Shown: positions 44,510-54,015 of the stretch, piece after piece | Numbering within the stretch: position 1 is the stretch's first letter | Layout: every line of letters begins with the position of its first letter | NCBI GenBank assembly: GCA_002798255.1 | Contig: NWQQ01000021.1 | Coordinates: 62,001-126,000 of the forward strand | DNA from: Lysobacteraceae bacterium NML95-0200 | Lineage (GTDB): Bacteria; Pseudomonadota; Gammaproteobacteria; Xanthomonadales; Xanthomonadaceae | Direction: 5' to 3' | Length of the DNA: 64,000 nucleotides | Notes under the pieces: model-generated | The model's input: only the letters and a program-made list of their open reading frames with translations | The model's database searches: none | What the model was told of the DNA's origin: nothing | Translations under genes and position numbers: made by a program

Positions 44510-45688
44510 TCAAGCCGGCGACACATGCACTTCGCCGCGCATCAGGACGCGCGCACTGCGGCTCATCACGGCTTTTTTCACTGTCCACTGACCATCAATG
44601 TTTTCCACTGCTGCACCGACGCGCAAGGTGCCGGAAGGGTGCCCAAAGCATACGGTTTCGGGCATACCGCCCCCTGCGGCACGATTCACCAGCGTCCCCG
44701 GCACCGCGGCAGCGGTGGCGATGGCGACCGATGCCGTGCCCATCATGGCGTGATGCAGCTTGCCCATCGACAACGCCCGCACCCGCAAATCAATGTCGGC
44801 AGCGTGGATGGTCTTGCCGCTGGAAGCGGTGTAATCGGCAGGCGGCGCGACGAAGGCGACTTTGGGTGTGTGCTGGCGCTTGGCTGCTTCTTCAGGACTT
44901 TGAATCAGACCCATGCGCAAGGCGCCGGCAACACGAATCGCCTCGAACTGCGCAAGCCGCGCGGCATCGGCATTGATGTCCTTTTGCAGCTCGCTACCGC
45001 TCAGGCCAATCGCCGCCGCATCAATGAACACTGTCGGGATACCGGCCGCAATCATCGTGGCCTCCAAACTGCCGACACCGGGAACCTCCAGCGTATCGAC
45101 GACATTGCCGGTCGGAAACATCGCACTGCCGTCTTCGCCATCATCGGACGGGTCGATGAACTCCAGCACGATTTCCGCCGCCGCAAAGGCCACGCCATCG
45201 AGCATGAAATCCCCCAGCTCCAGTACCTGCCCGTCCTTGACCGGCACATGCGCGAGGATGGTCTTGCCGATATTGGCCTGCCAGATGCGCACCTCCACCA
45301 TGCCGTCGTGCAGCCGCTCGGCCTCAATCATGCCGCTGGCAATGGCGAACGGCCCGACCGCGCTGGAGAGGTTGCCGCAATTGCCACTCCAATCGACAAA
45401 CGCCTCGCCAATCGCCACCTGGCCGTAGAGATAATCGACATCATGGCCAGGACGGGTCGATGGCGAGATGATCACGCATTTGCTGGTGCTGGAGGTCGCC
45501 CCGCCCATGCCGTCGATATGCTGGGCGTAGGGGTCGGGCGAGCCGATCACCCGCATCAGCAGGGCATCGCGCGCCGCCCCCGGCTGCTGCGCCTCGGGCG
45601 GCAAATCGTCAAGGCGAAAGAACACCCCCTTGCTGGTACCGCCGCGCATATAGGTGGCGGGGATGCGGCGCTGTTGATGTGAACGCAT
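44510..45688 (-). CDS. prpF: 2-methylaconitate cis-trans isomerase PrpF
   Basis: PrpF isomerises the 2-methylaconitate made by AcnD to the cis form used by aconitase in the methylcitrate cycle for propionate. The 392-residue protein has the YMRGGTSKGVFF start, the active-site Lys70 (SSTSKCVI) and Cys104 (WSGNCGNLS), and the two-domain diaminopimelate-epimerase-like fold. AGGAGAG upstream fixes the ATG at 45686-45688. The family also includes 4-oxalomesaconate tautomerase, but acnD in the same window favours PrpF. It is divergent from the TonB receptor at 45895 with a palindrome between. Confidence 0.88.
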   Translation of the reverse strand: MRSHQQRRIPATYMRGGTSKGVFFRLDDLPPEAQQPGAARDALLMRVIGSPDPYAQHIDGMGGATSSTSKCVIISPSTRPGHDVDYLYGQVAIGEAFVDWSGNCGNLSSAVGPFAIASGMIEAERLHDGMVEVRIWQANIGKTILAHVPVKDGQVLELGDFMLDGVAFAAAEIVLEFIDPSDDGEDGSAMFPTGNVVDTLEVPGVGSLEATMIAAGIPTVFIDAAAIGLSGSELQKDINADAARLAQFEAIRVAGALRMGLIQSPEEAAKRQHTPKVAFVAPPADYTASSGKTIHAADIDLRVRALSMGKLHHAMMGTASVAIATAAAVPGTLVNRAAGGGMPETVCFGHPSGTLRVGAAVENIDGQWTVKKAVMSRSARVLMRGEVHVSPA

Positions 45689-45770
45689 GACACTCTCCTG
45701 AAGGCAGAGCGCCATTATCGCCGCAGCGCGAACGCCGTGCCGGGTGGCTCGGCAATGCCCCGCCAAAAAA

Positions 45771-45800
45771 TATATCGCTTCATACGTATAAAGCGATTTA
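45771..45800. promoter_or_regulatory. 30-bp operator-like palindrome between prpF and the TonB receptor
   Basis: The arms ATCGCTT (45774-45780) and AAGCGAT (45791-45797) flank the palindromic core ATACGTAT (45782-45789). Outer TA/TA bases also pair, leaving two mismatched pairs in 30 bp. This is well placed, about 83 bp from prpF and 94 bp from the receptor, to control both divergent genes. The regulator is unknown; no regulator gene is nearby. Confidence 0.6.
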
Positions 45801-45894
45801 CTTTTTGCAAAAGATGCGGCAAGATGCGCGCCCTATTCAGCTATCAGGCTGACAGCACCCCCTCCCCCACTCTTCTGAATACGTGAGTCCTTCC

Positions 45895-48522
45895 ATGTCT
45901 CTTGCCCCTTTCTTTTCCCCGCCGCTGAAAAAACCACTGGCCGCAGCCGTGCTTCTTGCCCTGACGCTGCCTGCCGCAGCTCAGGAATCCTCCGAGCAGG
46001 CCACGATTGACCGCATCCAGGTCACCGGCAGCCATCTGCGCCGCACCGACATCACCGGCGTCAATCCCATCCAGAGCATCAGCCGCGAAGAAATTGCAGC
46101 CAGCGGCAAAGTCACCGTGGCCGACCTGTTGCGCAGTACCACGCTCAATACCGGCAACAGCTATAACGAACAATTCACCATCAGTTTCGCCTCTGGCTCG
46201 GCCGGACTGTCGCTGCGCGGACTGGCGCAGAAAAACACGCTGATTCTGGTCGATGGTTACCGCGTGGCGCCGTATGGCTTTGCCCAGAACACCCAGGACA
46301 ATTTTGTTGACCTCAACGCCCTGCCGTTGGCGGCAGTGGAGCGCATCGAAGTCTTGAAAGACGGCGCATCGGCACTGTATGGCTCCGATGCCATTGCCGG
46401 GGTCGTGAACATCATCCTGCGCAAGGATATTGAAGGCATCGAGGCCGACCTGTCCCTGGGCGCAGCCACCCGCGGAGGAACCCGGCAGGGCAAGCTGGCC
46501 TTGACTGGCGGTCATGGCAATCTGGCCGAAGACGGCTATTCGCTGCGCTTTGGTCTGGATATCCTCAAACGCAGCCAGCTGGATGCCGATGAGCGCCACC
46601 TGACCCGCAGCGGCGACTATCGCCACCTGCCCGGCGGACGACTGTCGGGCTGGTCCACTGCTGGCGGCAACTGGCTGCTCAATCCCGGCAAGCCACAACC
46701 CTTTGCCAGCTGCCCCGCAGGCAGCCAGCTGCGTCCCTATGCCGATTTCGGCAGCAACCTGCCCGGCCAGGCTTGCGCCTTCAACACGCAGAACTGGCGC
46801 ACCCTGTTGCCAGAGACACGCCGTATCCAGCTTTCGCTCTCCGGGGACTTCAAGCTCAATGACAGCGTGGAAGGTTTCGCGCAACTGCTCTATAGCCACG
46901 GCCAAAACTCCCAGCATTTCGCCCCGCCACTGACTGTTGGCGCCGGGCTGCGTGCCTATGACGCCACTACCGGCGGCCTGGCGCTGGTGCCGGTGACACT
47001 GCCTGCCGGACACCCGAGCAACCCCCACGGTGTTGATGCGCCGTTTGAATACACCTTCTTTGATGTGGGCGGACGCAAGAAATGGACGCATTCGGACTTC
47101 ACCCGCCTGCTTGCCGGACTGCGCGGCACGGGCGAGGTCTGGGACTGGGAAGTAGCCGCCAACTTCTCGCAAAACCAGCAACGCGAGTTTGCGGACAACT
47201 TCATCAACCGCTATGCCCTGCAACAGGTGCTGCAAGATGGCAGTTATGACTTTCTGAACCCGGCCAGCACCCCGGCTGCCCGTGATGCGCTGCGTCTTGC
47301 CACGCGCCGCCCCGGTACTGCCCGGGTGGCGCAGGTACAGGCGCGTGTTTCCGGGTTTCCCTGGCAATGGCGCGCCGGTGATGTAGGCATTGCCGCCGGT
47401 GCCGAGTGGCGGCGCGAGGGACAGGATTCGCGCACCAGCGCGGTCGTGCTTTCCGGCACCGAACTGCGTCCGGCCATCAACCTGATTGACGGCCATCGCC
47501 AGGTCACCGCACTGTTTGCCGAAGCCAGCCTGAAGCCATTTGAATCGCTGGAGCTGCAACTGGCCGCGCGTGGCGACCGGTACAGCGATTTCGGCACGGC
47601 CGTTTCGCCCAAAGTCGGCATCCGCTGGCAACTGGCACCAGAGTGGCTCGTGCGCTTCAATGCCTCACGCGGCTTCCGCGCGCCTTCGCTGCCGGAAATC
47701 ACCCGCAGCACCACCATTTCCTATAGCCCGGTCATCGACCCGTTCGACCCCTTGCTGCCCGGTGGCTCACACGGTGTAACGATACTGCGCACCGGCAATC
47801 CCGATTTGCAGCCCGAACGCTCCAGCAACCTCAATCTGGCCGTGCTCTGGGCTCCCGGCAGCAATACCAGTATTGGCCTGGACTTCTACCGCATCCGGCA
47901 GCGCAATCTGATTCAGGCCGACAGCCTGACACAAATCGTTGCCAACCCGCAGCTCTACCCGGGGCGGGTGACGCGTGATGCCCAGGGCCGCCTGCAACTG
48001 GTGGAAAACCGCTATACCAACCAGGGACAGCGCACCACCAGCGGCGTGGATATCGAACTGCATCAGGGCTGGCAGGCATGGGGCGGACAGTTCCAGCTCA
48101 ATGGTGTTTACAGCCGCCTGTTCAGCTTCAAGCAACCGCAGACACTGGGCGGCGCAGAAGTCCAGGGGGCAGGCAACAACCGGCTGGGCTCACTGCCGCA
48201 ATGGCGCGGCCTGACCACACTGGCCTACCAGCGCGGTGCATGGAACGGACAACTTGCCTGGCAATATGTGGATGGCTACCAACAGCAGGCAGTCAACGCG
48301 CGCAGCAATCCCGGCCTGAAAAACAGGGTTGCCAGCTATTCGCAATGGGATGCCTACCTGGGCTGGCAGGCGCATCCCAGGCTGACGCTGTATGCCAATG
48401 TGCAGAACCTGTTTGACCGCGACCCGCCATTTGACCCGGCAGGCAATACCCTGCCCTATGACATCAGCCAGTACAACGCACTGGGCCGCTATCTCAGCAT
48501 CGGCGCGCGCTACAGCTTCTAA
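45895..48522 (+). CDS. TonB-dependent receptor
   Basis: The 875-residue outer-membrane receptor has a signal peptide ending AAAQES, a plug with DRIQVTGSHLRRTDITG, NTLILVDGYRVAPYGFAQ and GASALYGSDAIAGVVNII, and a barrel ending ARYSF. These are the features of the general TBDR (BtuB-like plug) subgroup common in Xanthomonads. The GTG at 45883 also reads in frame, but the ATG is closer to the signal peptide. The ligand is not predicted; the shared control region with prpF suggests a carboxylate or propionate-related compound, as inference. Confidence 0.88.
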   Translation: MSLAPFFSPPLKKPLAAAVLLALTLPAAAQESSEQATIDRIQVTGSHLRRTDITGVNPIQSISREEIAASGKVTVADLLRSTTLNTGNSYNEQFTISFASGSAGLSLRGLAQKNTLILVDGYRVAPYGFAQNTQDNFVDLNALPLAAVERIEVLKDGASALYGSDAIAGVVNIILRKDIEGIEADLSLGAATRGGTRQGKLALTGGHGNLAEDGYSLRFGLDILKRSQLDADERHLTRSGDYRHLPGGRLSGWSTAGGNWLLNPGKPQPFASCPAGSQLRPYADFGSNLPGQACAFNTQNWRTLLPETRRIQLSLSGDFKLNDSVEGFAQLLYSHGQNSQHFAPPLTVGAGLRAYDATTGGLALVPVTLPAGHPSNPHGVDAPFEYTFFDVGGRKKWTHSDFTRLLAGLRGTGEVWDWEVAANFSQNQQREFADNFINRYALQQVLQDGSYDFLNPASTPAARDALRLATRRPGTARVAQVQARVSGFPWQWRAGDVGIAAGAEWRREGQDSRTSAVVLSGTELRPAINLIDGHRQVTALFAEASLKPFESLELQLAARGDRYSDFGTAVSPKVGIRWQLAPEWLVRFNASRGFRAPSLPEITRSTTISYSPVIDPFDPLLPGGSHGVTILRTGNPDLQPERSSNLNLAVLWAPGSNTSIGLDFYRIRQRNLIQADSLTQIVANPQLYPGRVTRDAQGRLQLVENRYTNQGQRTTSGVDIELHQGWQAWGGQFQLNGVYSRLFSFKQPQTLGGAEVQGAGNNRLGSLPQWRGLTTLAYQRGAWNGQLAWQYVDGYQQQAVNARSNPGLKNRVASYSQWDAYLGWQAHPRLTLYANVQNLFDRDPPFDPAGNTLPYDISQYNALGRYLSIGARYSF

Positions 48523-48545
48523 ACTGCCCCCCGGCTGATGACTCA

Positions 48546-48571
48546 CGCCCCCTGTACCAATGCAGGGGGCG
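48546..48571 (+). terminator. Hairpin after the TonB receptor
   Basis: CGCCCCCTG (48546-48554) pairs with CAGGGGGCG (48563-48571) with an 8-base loop. The T-run is poor, so termination may be partial. Confidence 0.5.
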
Positions 48572-48739
48572 CTGTAAACAACCCTCAGACGGCAACTCGC
48601 CTTGCCGGGCAGAACATCCTGCACATTCAAAATTGGTGAGCCAATCACCGGGCATCAGGCTGAAGCTACCGGAAGCCTTGCCGCCAACTCATCAGGTGTG
48701 GCGTCGGCAAACCCTTCTTCGATGGTTGTCGCATCCCGG

Positions 48740-49156
48740 TCATGCATTGAGCTCATCAGGCACAAACGCGGTGCCCTGATGAAAGCGCATGACCCAGCCA
48801 TCGGGGGTGCGCGTCCACAGGGAGGAACGATGCGTGTATTCAATCGCTCCGTTTTCTTGCGTCAAGATACTGTCGTACAGCAGTTGCGCGGTATCGGCAT
48901 CCAGAAGACGCACTTGCAGATTTGGCAGCGGCAGGCGGCAATTAATGGGTTGCGGCGCTGCGGCCAGGCACTGCGCCCGGTTGTAGATTCGCCCGGAGCG
49001 CCCCAGTTCGATGAAGTCGGCCGCCAAATGCTGCTGCATGAACTTCAAATCGAACCGGGTTTCCGCGCGCCACATGGCTTCTTCCAGCGCGGTCAACAAC
49101 GCGGCATCTGCCGGACTCAGCTCGCTCTGCCGCATGGCTTCCCCCGTGTCTTTCAT
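48740..49156 (-). CDS. NTF2-like (DUF4440) protein
   Basis: The 138-residue protein is a single cone-shaped SnoaL/NTF2-like domain: an N-terminal helix (LTALEEAMWRAETRFDLKFMQQHL), ADFIELGRSGRIYNR, and strands ending in HRSSLWTRTPDGWVMRFHQGTAF. Domains of this kind hold small ligands or catalyse varied reactions, so no activity is assigned. The ATG at 49154-49156 follows GGGG; a TTG at 49162 is less likely. The AAA ATPase remnant lies just upstream in the same direction. Confidence 0.75.
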   Translation of the reverse strand: MKDTGEAMRQSELSPADAALLTALEEAMWRAETRFDLKFMQQHLAADFIELGRSGRIYNRAQCLAAAPQPINCRLPLPNLQVRLLDADTAQLLYDSILTQENGAIEYTHRSSLWTRTPDGWVMRFHQGTAFVPDELNA

Positions 49157-49178
49157 GCGCAATCCCCGTCAAAATGCC

Positions 49179-50295
49179 TTATTTTTCAGAAAGCCTTGCA
49201 ATCCGTGCAGCGACATAAATTTCCAGGGCGCGGTCTTCAATTTCATACTCGCCCGCCTCTCCTTTTGGAGCAAGCACCATGTTTTTCACCATTCGATTGA
49301 CGGCTGTTTGAATCCGCTGCGGACTGTACGGCTTTTCCTCTCCGAGCAGCTTTGTAACCTTTGCACTGAACTCGGCACTGAAAAGGCTTATTGGCTGCTT
49401 GCTGGCCAGGTGTTCCACGATGACTTTATCCACTGGCTTGAGTTTCACCCATTGCTCGTATGCGCCTTGGTCACCCAGTGCTTGTTGCCAGAGGCTAAAA
49501 CCTTCCCACGGGTCAGCGGTTAGACTCACCATGGTATGCAGCACAATCTGGTTGAGATACATCGGAACGCGAGCAATTTTGTTGAAAACTTTGCCCAGCT
49601 CGACGGCATCCATCCGCTTCCCTGTGATTTCTTCAAATATCACTGCACGGTCCTCGACAAAATCGGCACCAAGCTCCGGCAGCGGCAACGGCATTGCTGA
49701 CTCAAACAAAGGTGCTTTGCGTTTTCGGAACATACTGTTCAATGCATCGCGCGATGAGCCGGTAAAAAAACAGTTTTAGCCGCAGCTGTAGTTCCTGCAT
49801 CGTCGCGCGGAAAGTGGAAACAAAGTCCTCGTGCTTTCCTGCCGCCAACGTCTGAAACTCATCCACAACCAACAATACTGATTCATTTCCCTGTCCAACC
49901 AGAGCTCGCATCGCCCGCTTCAAGCGACCTTGGAGGTCAATCTCAAGGTTAGATGCACCGCTCCATTCAGCCTGAATACCGGTACTGCCATAACCGGCTT
50001 TTGCCAGCAGCTTATCTGGCTTTTTCAGTGTTTGCTCCCGTTCTACAAAGCCCTCAAGTTCTTCGACCAGCCCAAGCTCAGGGTTGTCACGCCGCACCCA
50101 TAAGTCGATGTAATAAGCACGCCAGCGCCATGTTTCTGCTGCGGGTAGCAGCTCCTGTTTAACAAAGAGGGTTTTCCCCATGCGCCTTCCTGCAAACATT
50201 GTCAGCGCATGGGTAAGACCCGAGGTCAGCAGACCATGAATCGTCTCGACCAAATCCTTCCTCGGGAAATAGCGGATACTGTCCTGACTACCCAT
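49179..50295 (-). pseudogene. AAA/ORC-like ATPase, disrupted by a one-base frameshift
   Basis: Two frames together encode one ATPase related to that at 18471. The upstream frame has YFPRKDLV, Walker A AGRRMGKT, Walker B VLLVVDEFQTL and LRLKLFF, then shifts. Removing one A from the A7 run at 49764-49770 (seven T on the coding strand) restores FTGSS, the sensor motif of the intact paralogue, and a 371-residue frame ending SEK. The two proteins share the RRMGKT loop, the acidic Walker B and the C-terminal winged helix. It could be a real mutation, a sequencing error in the homopolymer, or slippage-based switching. The gene is AT-richer than neighbours. Confidence 0.7.
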
Positions 50296-50318
50296 CACGA
50301 GCCCCACCATTATTCATA

Positions 50319-50338
50319 ATTATGAAATTTATCATAAT
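50319..50338 (-). promoter_or_regulatory. Perfect inverted repeat upstream of the disrupted ATPase
   Basis: ATTATGA (50319-50325) and TCATAAT (50332-50338) are perfect inverted arms around AATTTA. They lie about 25 bp before the ATPase start in a very AT-rich patch and may be an operator. Confidence 0.4.
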
Positions 50339-50374
50339 TTTGCATAAATCGAGGGCAAGTCTCGCATGTAGCTG

Positions 50375-52987
50375 TCAGCCCGCCTCAGCAGACAAAAAAT
50401 CCTGGGCGAAGCGTTGCAGCACGCCGCCGGCTTCGTAGATCGAGACTTCTTCGTCCGAATCCAGGCGGCACTTCACCGGCACCTGCACCGTGCTTCCATC
50501 ACGGCGGTGAATGATGAGGGCGAGTTCCGCGCCGGGTTTGCGCTGGCCGGTGACATCGAAGGTTTCGCTGCCGTCGATGCCGTAAGTCTTGCGGCTTTCG
50601 CCGGGCAGAAACTCCAGCGGCAGTACGCCCATGCCGATGAGATTGGTGCGGTGGATGCGCTCGAAACCTTCGGCAACGATGGCTTCGACGCCGGCCAGGC
50701 GCACGCCCTTGGCCGCCCAGTCGCGCGAGCTGCCCTGACCGTAGTCGGCGCCGGCGATGATGATCAGGTTCTGGCCGCGCTGCATATGGGTTTCGATGGC
50801 CTCCCACATGCGCATTACGGTGCCGTCCGGCTCCAGCCGGGTCAGCGAGCCTTGCTTGACTTCGCCATCGACCACGGCCATTTCGTTGATGAGCTTGGGG
50901 TTGGCGAAGGTGGCGCGCTGCGCGGTGAGATGGTCGCCGCGATGGGTAGCGTAGGAGTTGAAGTCCTCCTCCGGCAGACCCATTTTGGCAAGGTATTCAC
51001 CGGCGGCGCTGCTGGGCAGAATCGCGTTGCTGGGCGAGAGGTGGTCGGTGGTGATGTTATCGCCCAGCACCGCCAGCGCGCGCATGCCCTTGAGCGTGCG
51101 CTCACCGGCCAATGCGCCTTCCCAATACGGCGGGCGGCGGATATAGGTGCTTTGCGCTCGCCAGTCATACAGCGGCTTGGCGCGCTCGCCGCTATCCAGA
51201 TGCAGTTTGAACATCGGCTCATACACGGCGCGGAATTGCTCAGGCTTGACGCTGGCTTTCACCACCGCGTCGATTTCGGCATCGCTTGGCCAGATATCTT
51301 TCAGGCGTACTTCATTGCCCTCAGCATCCACGCCGAGCACGTCTTTTTCGATATCAAAGCGCATCGTCCCGGCAATGGCATAGGCAATCACCAGCGGCGG
51401 GCTGGCCAGGAAGGCCTGCTTGGCATAGGGGTGGATGCGGCCATCGAAATTGCGGTTGCCGCTGAGCACGGCGGTGGCATACAGGTCGCGCGCGATGATT
51501 TCGTTTTGAATCGCGGCATCGAGCGCGCCACTCATGCCGTTGCAGGTGGTGCAGGCAAAGGCAACGATGCCAAAGCCGAGTTTTTCCAGTTCCGGCAACA
51601 GCCCGGCTTCTTGCAGGTACAGCTCGACCGCGCGCGAGCCGGGGGCGAGCGAGGTTTTCACCCAGGGCTTGCGCGTGAGTCCGCGCGCATTGGCATTGCG
51701 GGCGAGCAAGCCTGCGGCAATCACATTGCGCGGGTTGGAGGTATTGGTGCAGCTGGTAATGGCGGCGATGATGACCGCGCCATCGGGCAATTGTCCGGCA
51801 GCTTCTTCAGCGCGCGCGGCGGCCAGTTTCTCGGCATCGGCAATACCGCGCTCGGCCAGCGCCGTCACCGGCAGGCGGCGATGCGGATTGGACGGCCCGG
51901 CCAGCGTGCGGGTGACGCTGCCAAGGTCGAACTTCAGCACGCGCTCGTATTCGGCCGTGGCCAAATCATCCGCCCACAGCCCGGCGGTCCTGGCATAGGT
52001 TTCCACCAGCTTGACCTGGCTTTCTTCGCGCCCGGTCAGGCGCAGATAGTCCAGGGTTTGCGCATCGATATAGAACAGCGCCGCAGTCGCGCCGTATTCC
52101 GGCGTCATATTGGCGATGGTGGCGCGGTCGCCAATGGTCAGATGCGCCGCACCTTCGCCAAAGAATTCCAGATACGCCCCGACCACGCGCTCGGCGCGCA
52201 GGAACTCGGTCAGCGCCAGCACGATATCGGTGGCGGTGATACCCGGCGCCGGTTTGCCGGTCAACTCCACGCCGACGATATCCGGCAGGCGCATCCACGA
52301 AGCGCGCCCCAGCATCACGTTTTCGGCCTCAAGACCACCAACGCCAATGGCAATCACCCCCAGCGCATCCACATGCGGGGTATGGCTGTCGGTACCCACA
52401 CAGGTGTCGGGGAAGGCCACGCCATCCTGCACATACACCACCGGCGACATCTTCTCCAGATTGATCTGGTGCATGATGCCGTTGCCGGGCGGAATTACTT
52501 CGACATTACGAAAAGCGCGCTTGCACCAGTCGATAAAGTGAAAACGGTCGGCATTGCGGCGGTCTTCAATCGCACGATTCTTGGCAAAGGCATCCGGGTC
52601 ATAGCCCGGCGCTTCCACCGCCAGCGAGTGATCCACAATCAACTGCGTGGGCACCACCGGATTGATTTGCGCCGGGTCGCCACCGGCTTCGGCAATGGCA
52701 TCGCGCAAGCCCGCCAAATCCACAAATGCCGTCTGCCCGAGAATGTCATGGCAAACCACGCGCACCGGGAACCACGGGAAATCCAGGTCACGGCGGCGCT
52801 CAATCAATTGCCCCAGATAATCATTCAAGCGCGCAGGCTCGGCACGACGCACCAGATTCTCGGCATGCACGCGCGCGGTGTAGGGCAAACGCGCCCAAGC
52901 CCCCGGCGCGATAGCATCGACCGCAGCGCGCGCATCGTAAAAATCCAGCGAGGTTTCAGGCAAAGGTTTGCGAAAAGCAGCGTTCAT
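50375..52987 (-). CDS. acnD: 2-methylcitrate dehydratase, Fe/S-dependent, AcnD type
   Basis: AcnD, with PrpF, replaces PrpD in propionate catabolism, dehydrating 2-methylcitrate. The 870-residue protein is an aconitase-superfamily member with SCTNTSNP and CTTCNGM, which supply the cluster cysteines, and the C-terminal swivel domain (YGQGSSRDWAAKG, GMGVLPLEF). The N-terminus (KPLPETSLDFYDARAAVDAI) matches AcnD rather than AcnA. The ATG at 52985-52987 is chosen to give this N-terminus. prpF is 4.7 kb away; prpB, prpC and a regulator are not in the window. Confidence 0.88.
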   Translation of the reverse strand: MNAAFRKPLPETSLDFYDARAAVDAIAPGAWARLPYTARVHAENLVRRAEPARLNDYLGQLIERRRDLDFPWFPVRVVCHDILGQTAFVDLAGLRDAIAEAGGDPAQINPVVPTQLIVDHSLAVEAPGYDPDAFAKNRAIEDRRNADRFHFIDWCKRAFRNVEVIPPGNGIMHQINLEKMSPVVYVQDGVAFPDTCVGTDSHTPHVDALGVIAIGVGGLEAENVMLGRASWMRLPDIVGVELTGKPAPGITATDIVLALTEFLRAERVVGAYLEFFGEGAAHLTIGDRATIANMTPEYGATAALFYIDAQTLDYLRLTGREESQVKLVETYARTAGLWADDLATAEYERVLKFDLGSVTRTLAGPSNPHRRLPVTALAERGIADAEKLAAARAEEAAGQLPDGAVIIAAITSCTNTSNPRNVIAAGLLARNANARGLTRKPWVKTSLAPGSRAVELYLQEAGLLPELEKLGFGIVAFACTTCNGMSGALDAAIQNEIIARDLYATAVLSGNRNFDGRIHPYAKQAFLASPPLVIAYAIAGTMRFDIEKDVLGVDAEGNEVRLKDIWPSDAEIDAVVKASVKPEQFRAVYEPMFKLHLDSGERAKPLYDWRAQSTYIRRPPYWEGALAGERTLKGMRALAVLGDNITTDHLSPSNAILPSSAAGEYLAKMGLPEEDFNSYATHRGDHLTAQRATFANPKLINEMAVVDGEVKQGSLTRLEPDGTVMRMWEAIETHMQRGQNLIIIAGADYGQGSSRDWAAKGVRLAGVEAIVAEGFERIHRTNLIGMGVLPLEFLPGESRKTYGIDGSETFDVTGQRKPGAELALIIHRRDGSTVQVPVKCRLDSDEEVSIYEAGGVLQRFAQDFLSAEAG

Positions 52988-53074
52988 CGGGTCTGGCATT
53001 GGGCTGGGATGAAAGATAGGCAGCATTTTAGCTGCCCCCATCCATCGATGCCCCTACCTTGTTTCAAACCCCGC

Positions 53075-53779
53075 TTAATGACAGCGCAAAACCAGTACGG
53101 TGATATTGTCGCTGCCGCCACCATCGAGTGCGGCGGCCACCAGGGTATCGGTACACTCCTGGGCACTGATGCCAGGGCGGGCGAGGATTTCTGCAATCAC
53201 GGCATCATCCACGTCTTCGGTCAGGCCATCGCTGCATAGCAGTAGCTGCATACCGGGGCTGAAGCGGCCACTGATATGCGCCACATCCAGCTGTCCCGGC
53301 GCAGTCACTCCCAGCGCCTGCGTCACCATTTTGCGTTGCGGATGATGACGGGCTTCTTCGCTGGTTAGCGTGCCCTGCGAAATCAAATCCTGCACATAAT
53401 TATGGTCATGCGAAAGCTGGACAAGCCTGCCCTGATGCCACAGATAGGCGCGACTGTCGCCAACCCAGGCAACCTCAAACTGGTCATTGATGATGCGCAC
53501 AGCCACCACCGTGGTGCCCATGGGGAGTTGCTCGCCACGGCGGCGCGAATTGCGCAGGATTTCCTCGCCGGCCACGGCAATGGCCTGGGTCAGCGACGTG
53601 CCTGCGCGGGTTTCACTGACAATGACCTCACGCGCGATGGCGCTGGCGACTTCACCATAATCATGCCCGCCCATGCCGTCGGCCACCAGCCACAGGCCGA
53701 GTGCGGCATCACCGTAATAGGTGTCCTCGTTGAGTGCGCGGCGCAGGCCGCAATGGCTGAGATGACCGAATTCAATCAT
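53075..53779 (-). CDS. PP2C-family serine/threonine phosphatase
   Basis: The 234-residue cytoplasmic phosphatase has the metal-binding motifs of PrpC/Stp1-type PPM enzymes: RALNEDTYYGD near residues 14-24, VADGMGGHDYGEVAS, WVGDSRAYLW, LCSDGLTEDV and GGSDNITVLVLR. Such enzymes usually oppose a Hanks-type kinase and may act in type VI secretion or cell-wall control. No kinase gene is adjacent. It is transcribed away from tRNA-Ser. Confidence 0.92.
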   Translation of the reverse strand: MIEFGHLSHCGLRRALNEDTYYGDAALGLWLVADGMGGHDYGEVASAIAREVIVSETRAGTSLTQAIAVAGEEILRNSRRRGEQLPMGTTVVAVRIINDQFEVAWVGDSRAYLWHQGRLVQLSHDHNYVQDLISQGTLTSEEARHHPQRKMVTQALGVTAPGQLDVAHISGRFSPGMQLLLCSDGLTEDVDDAVIAEILARPGISAQECTDTLVAAALDGGGSDNITVLVLRCH

Positions 53780-53899
53780 GGTTATGACTTAGAAAATAAG
53801 TCATGCATCATCGCTGTACTGCGCCATATCAGCAAGTCGGGTGACGATGGGCTTGTATGCATGTCGCACACCCCGTATCATGCACGGCTCACTGCACCC

Positions 53900-53990
53900 G
53901 GAGAGGTGGCAGAGTGGTTGAATGTACCTGACTCGAAATCAGGCAGGCGTTTATAGCGCCTCGGGGGTTCGAATCCCCCCCTCTCCGCCA
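53900..53990 (+). tRNA. tRNA-Ser (CGA)
   Basis: The 91-nt sequence has the acceptor GGAGAGG/CTCTCC (G-C closing), a long variable arm, the anticodon loop CTCGAAA (anticodon CGA) between CCTGA/TCAGG, T-arm GGGGG TTCGAAT CCCCC and an encoded CCA. The long extra arm confirms tRNA-Ser. It is followed 26 nt later by the 4.5S RNA. Confidence 0.97.
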
Positions 53991-54015
53991 GCATTGATGA
54001 TTTTGCTGTAGCTAT

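Noticed and set aside
48655-48843. A 62-codon minus-strand frame at the end of the NTF2-like gene
   Set aside because: It overlaps the NTF2-like gene in another frame, lacks a ribosome-binding site and has no recognisable feature.
50414-53239. A 941-codon plus-strand frame opposite acnD
   Set aside because: It is an antisense shadow of acnD with no motif; the minus-strand protein has the aconitase cluster cysteines and correct length.
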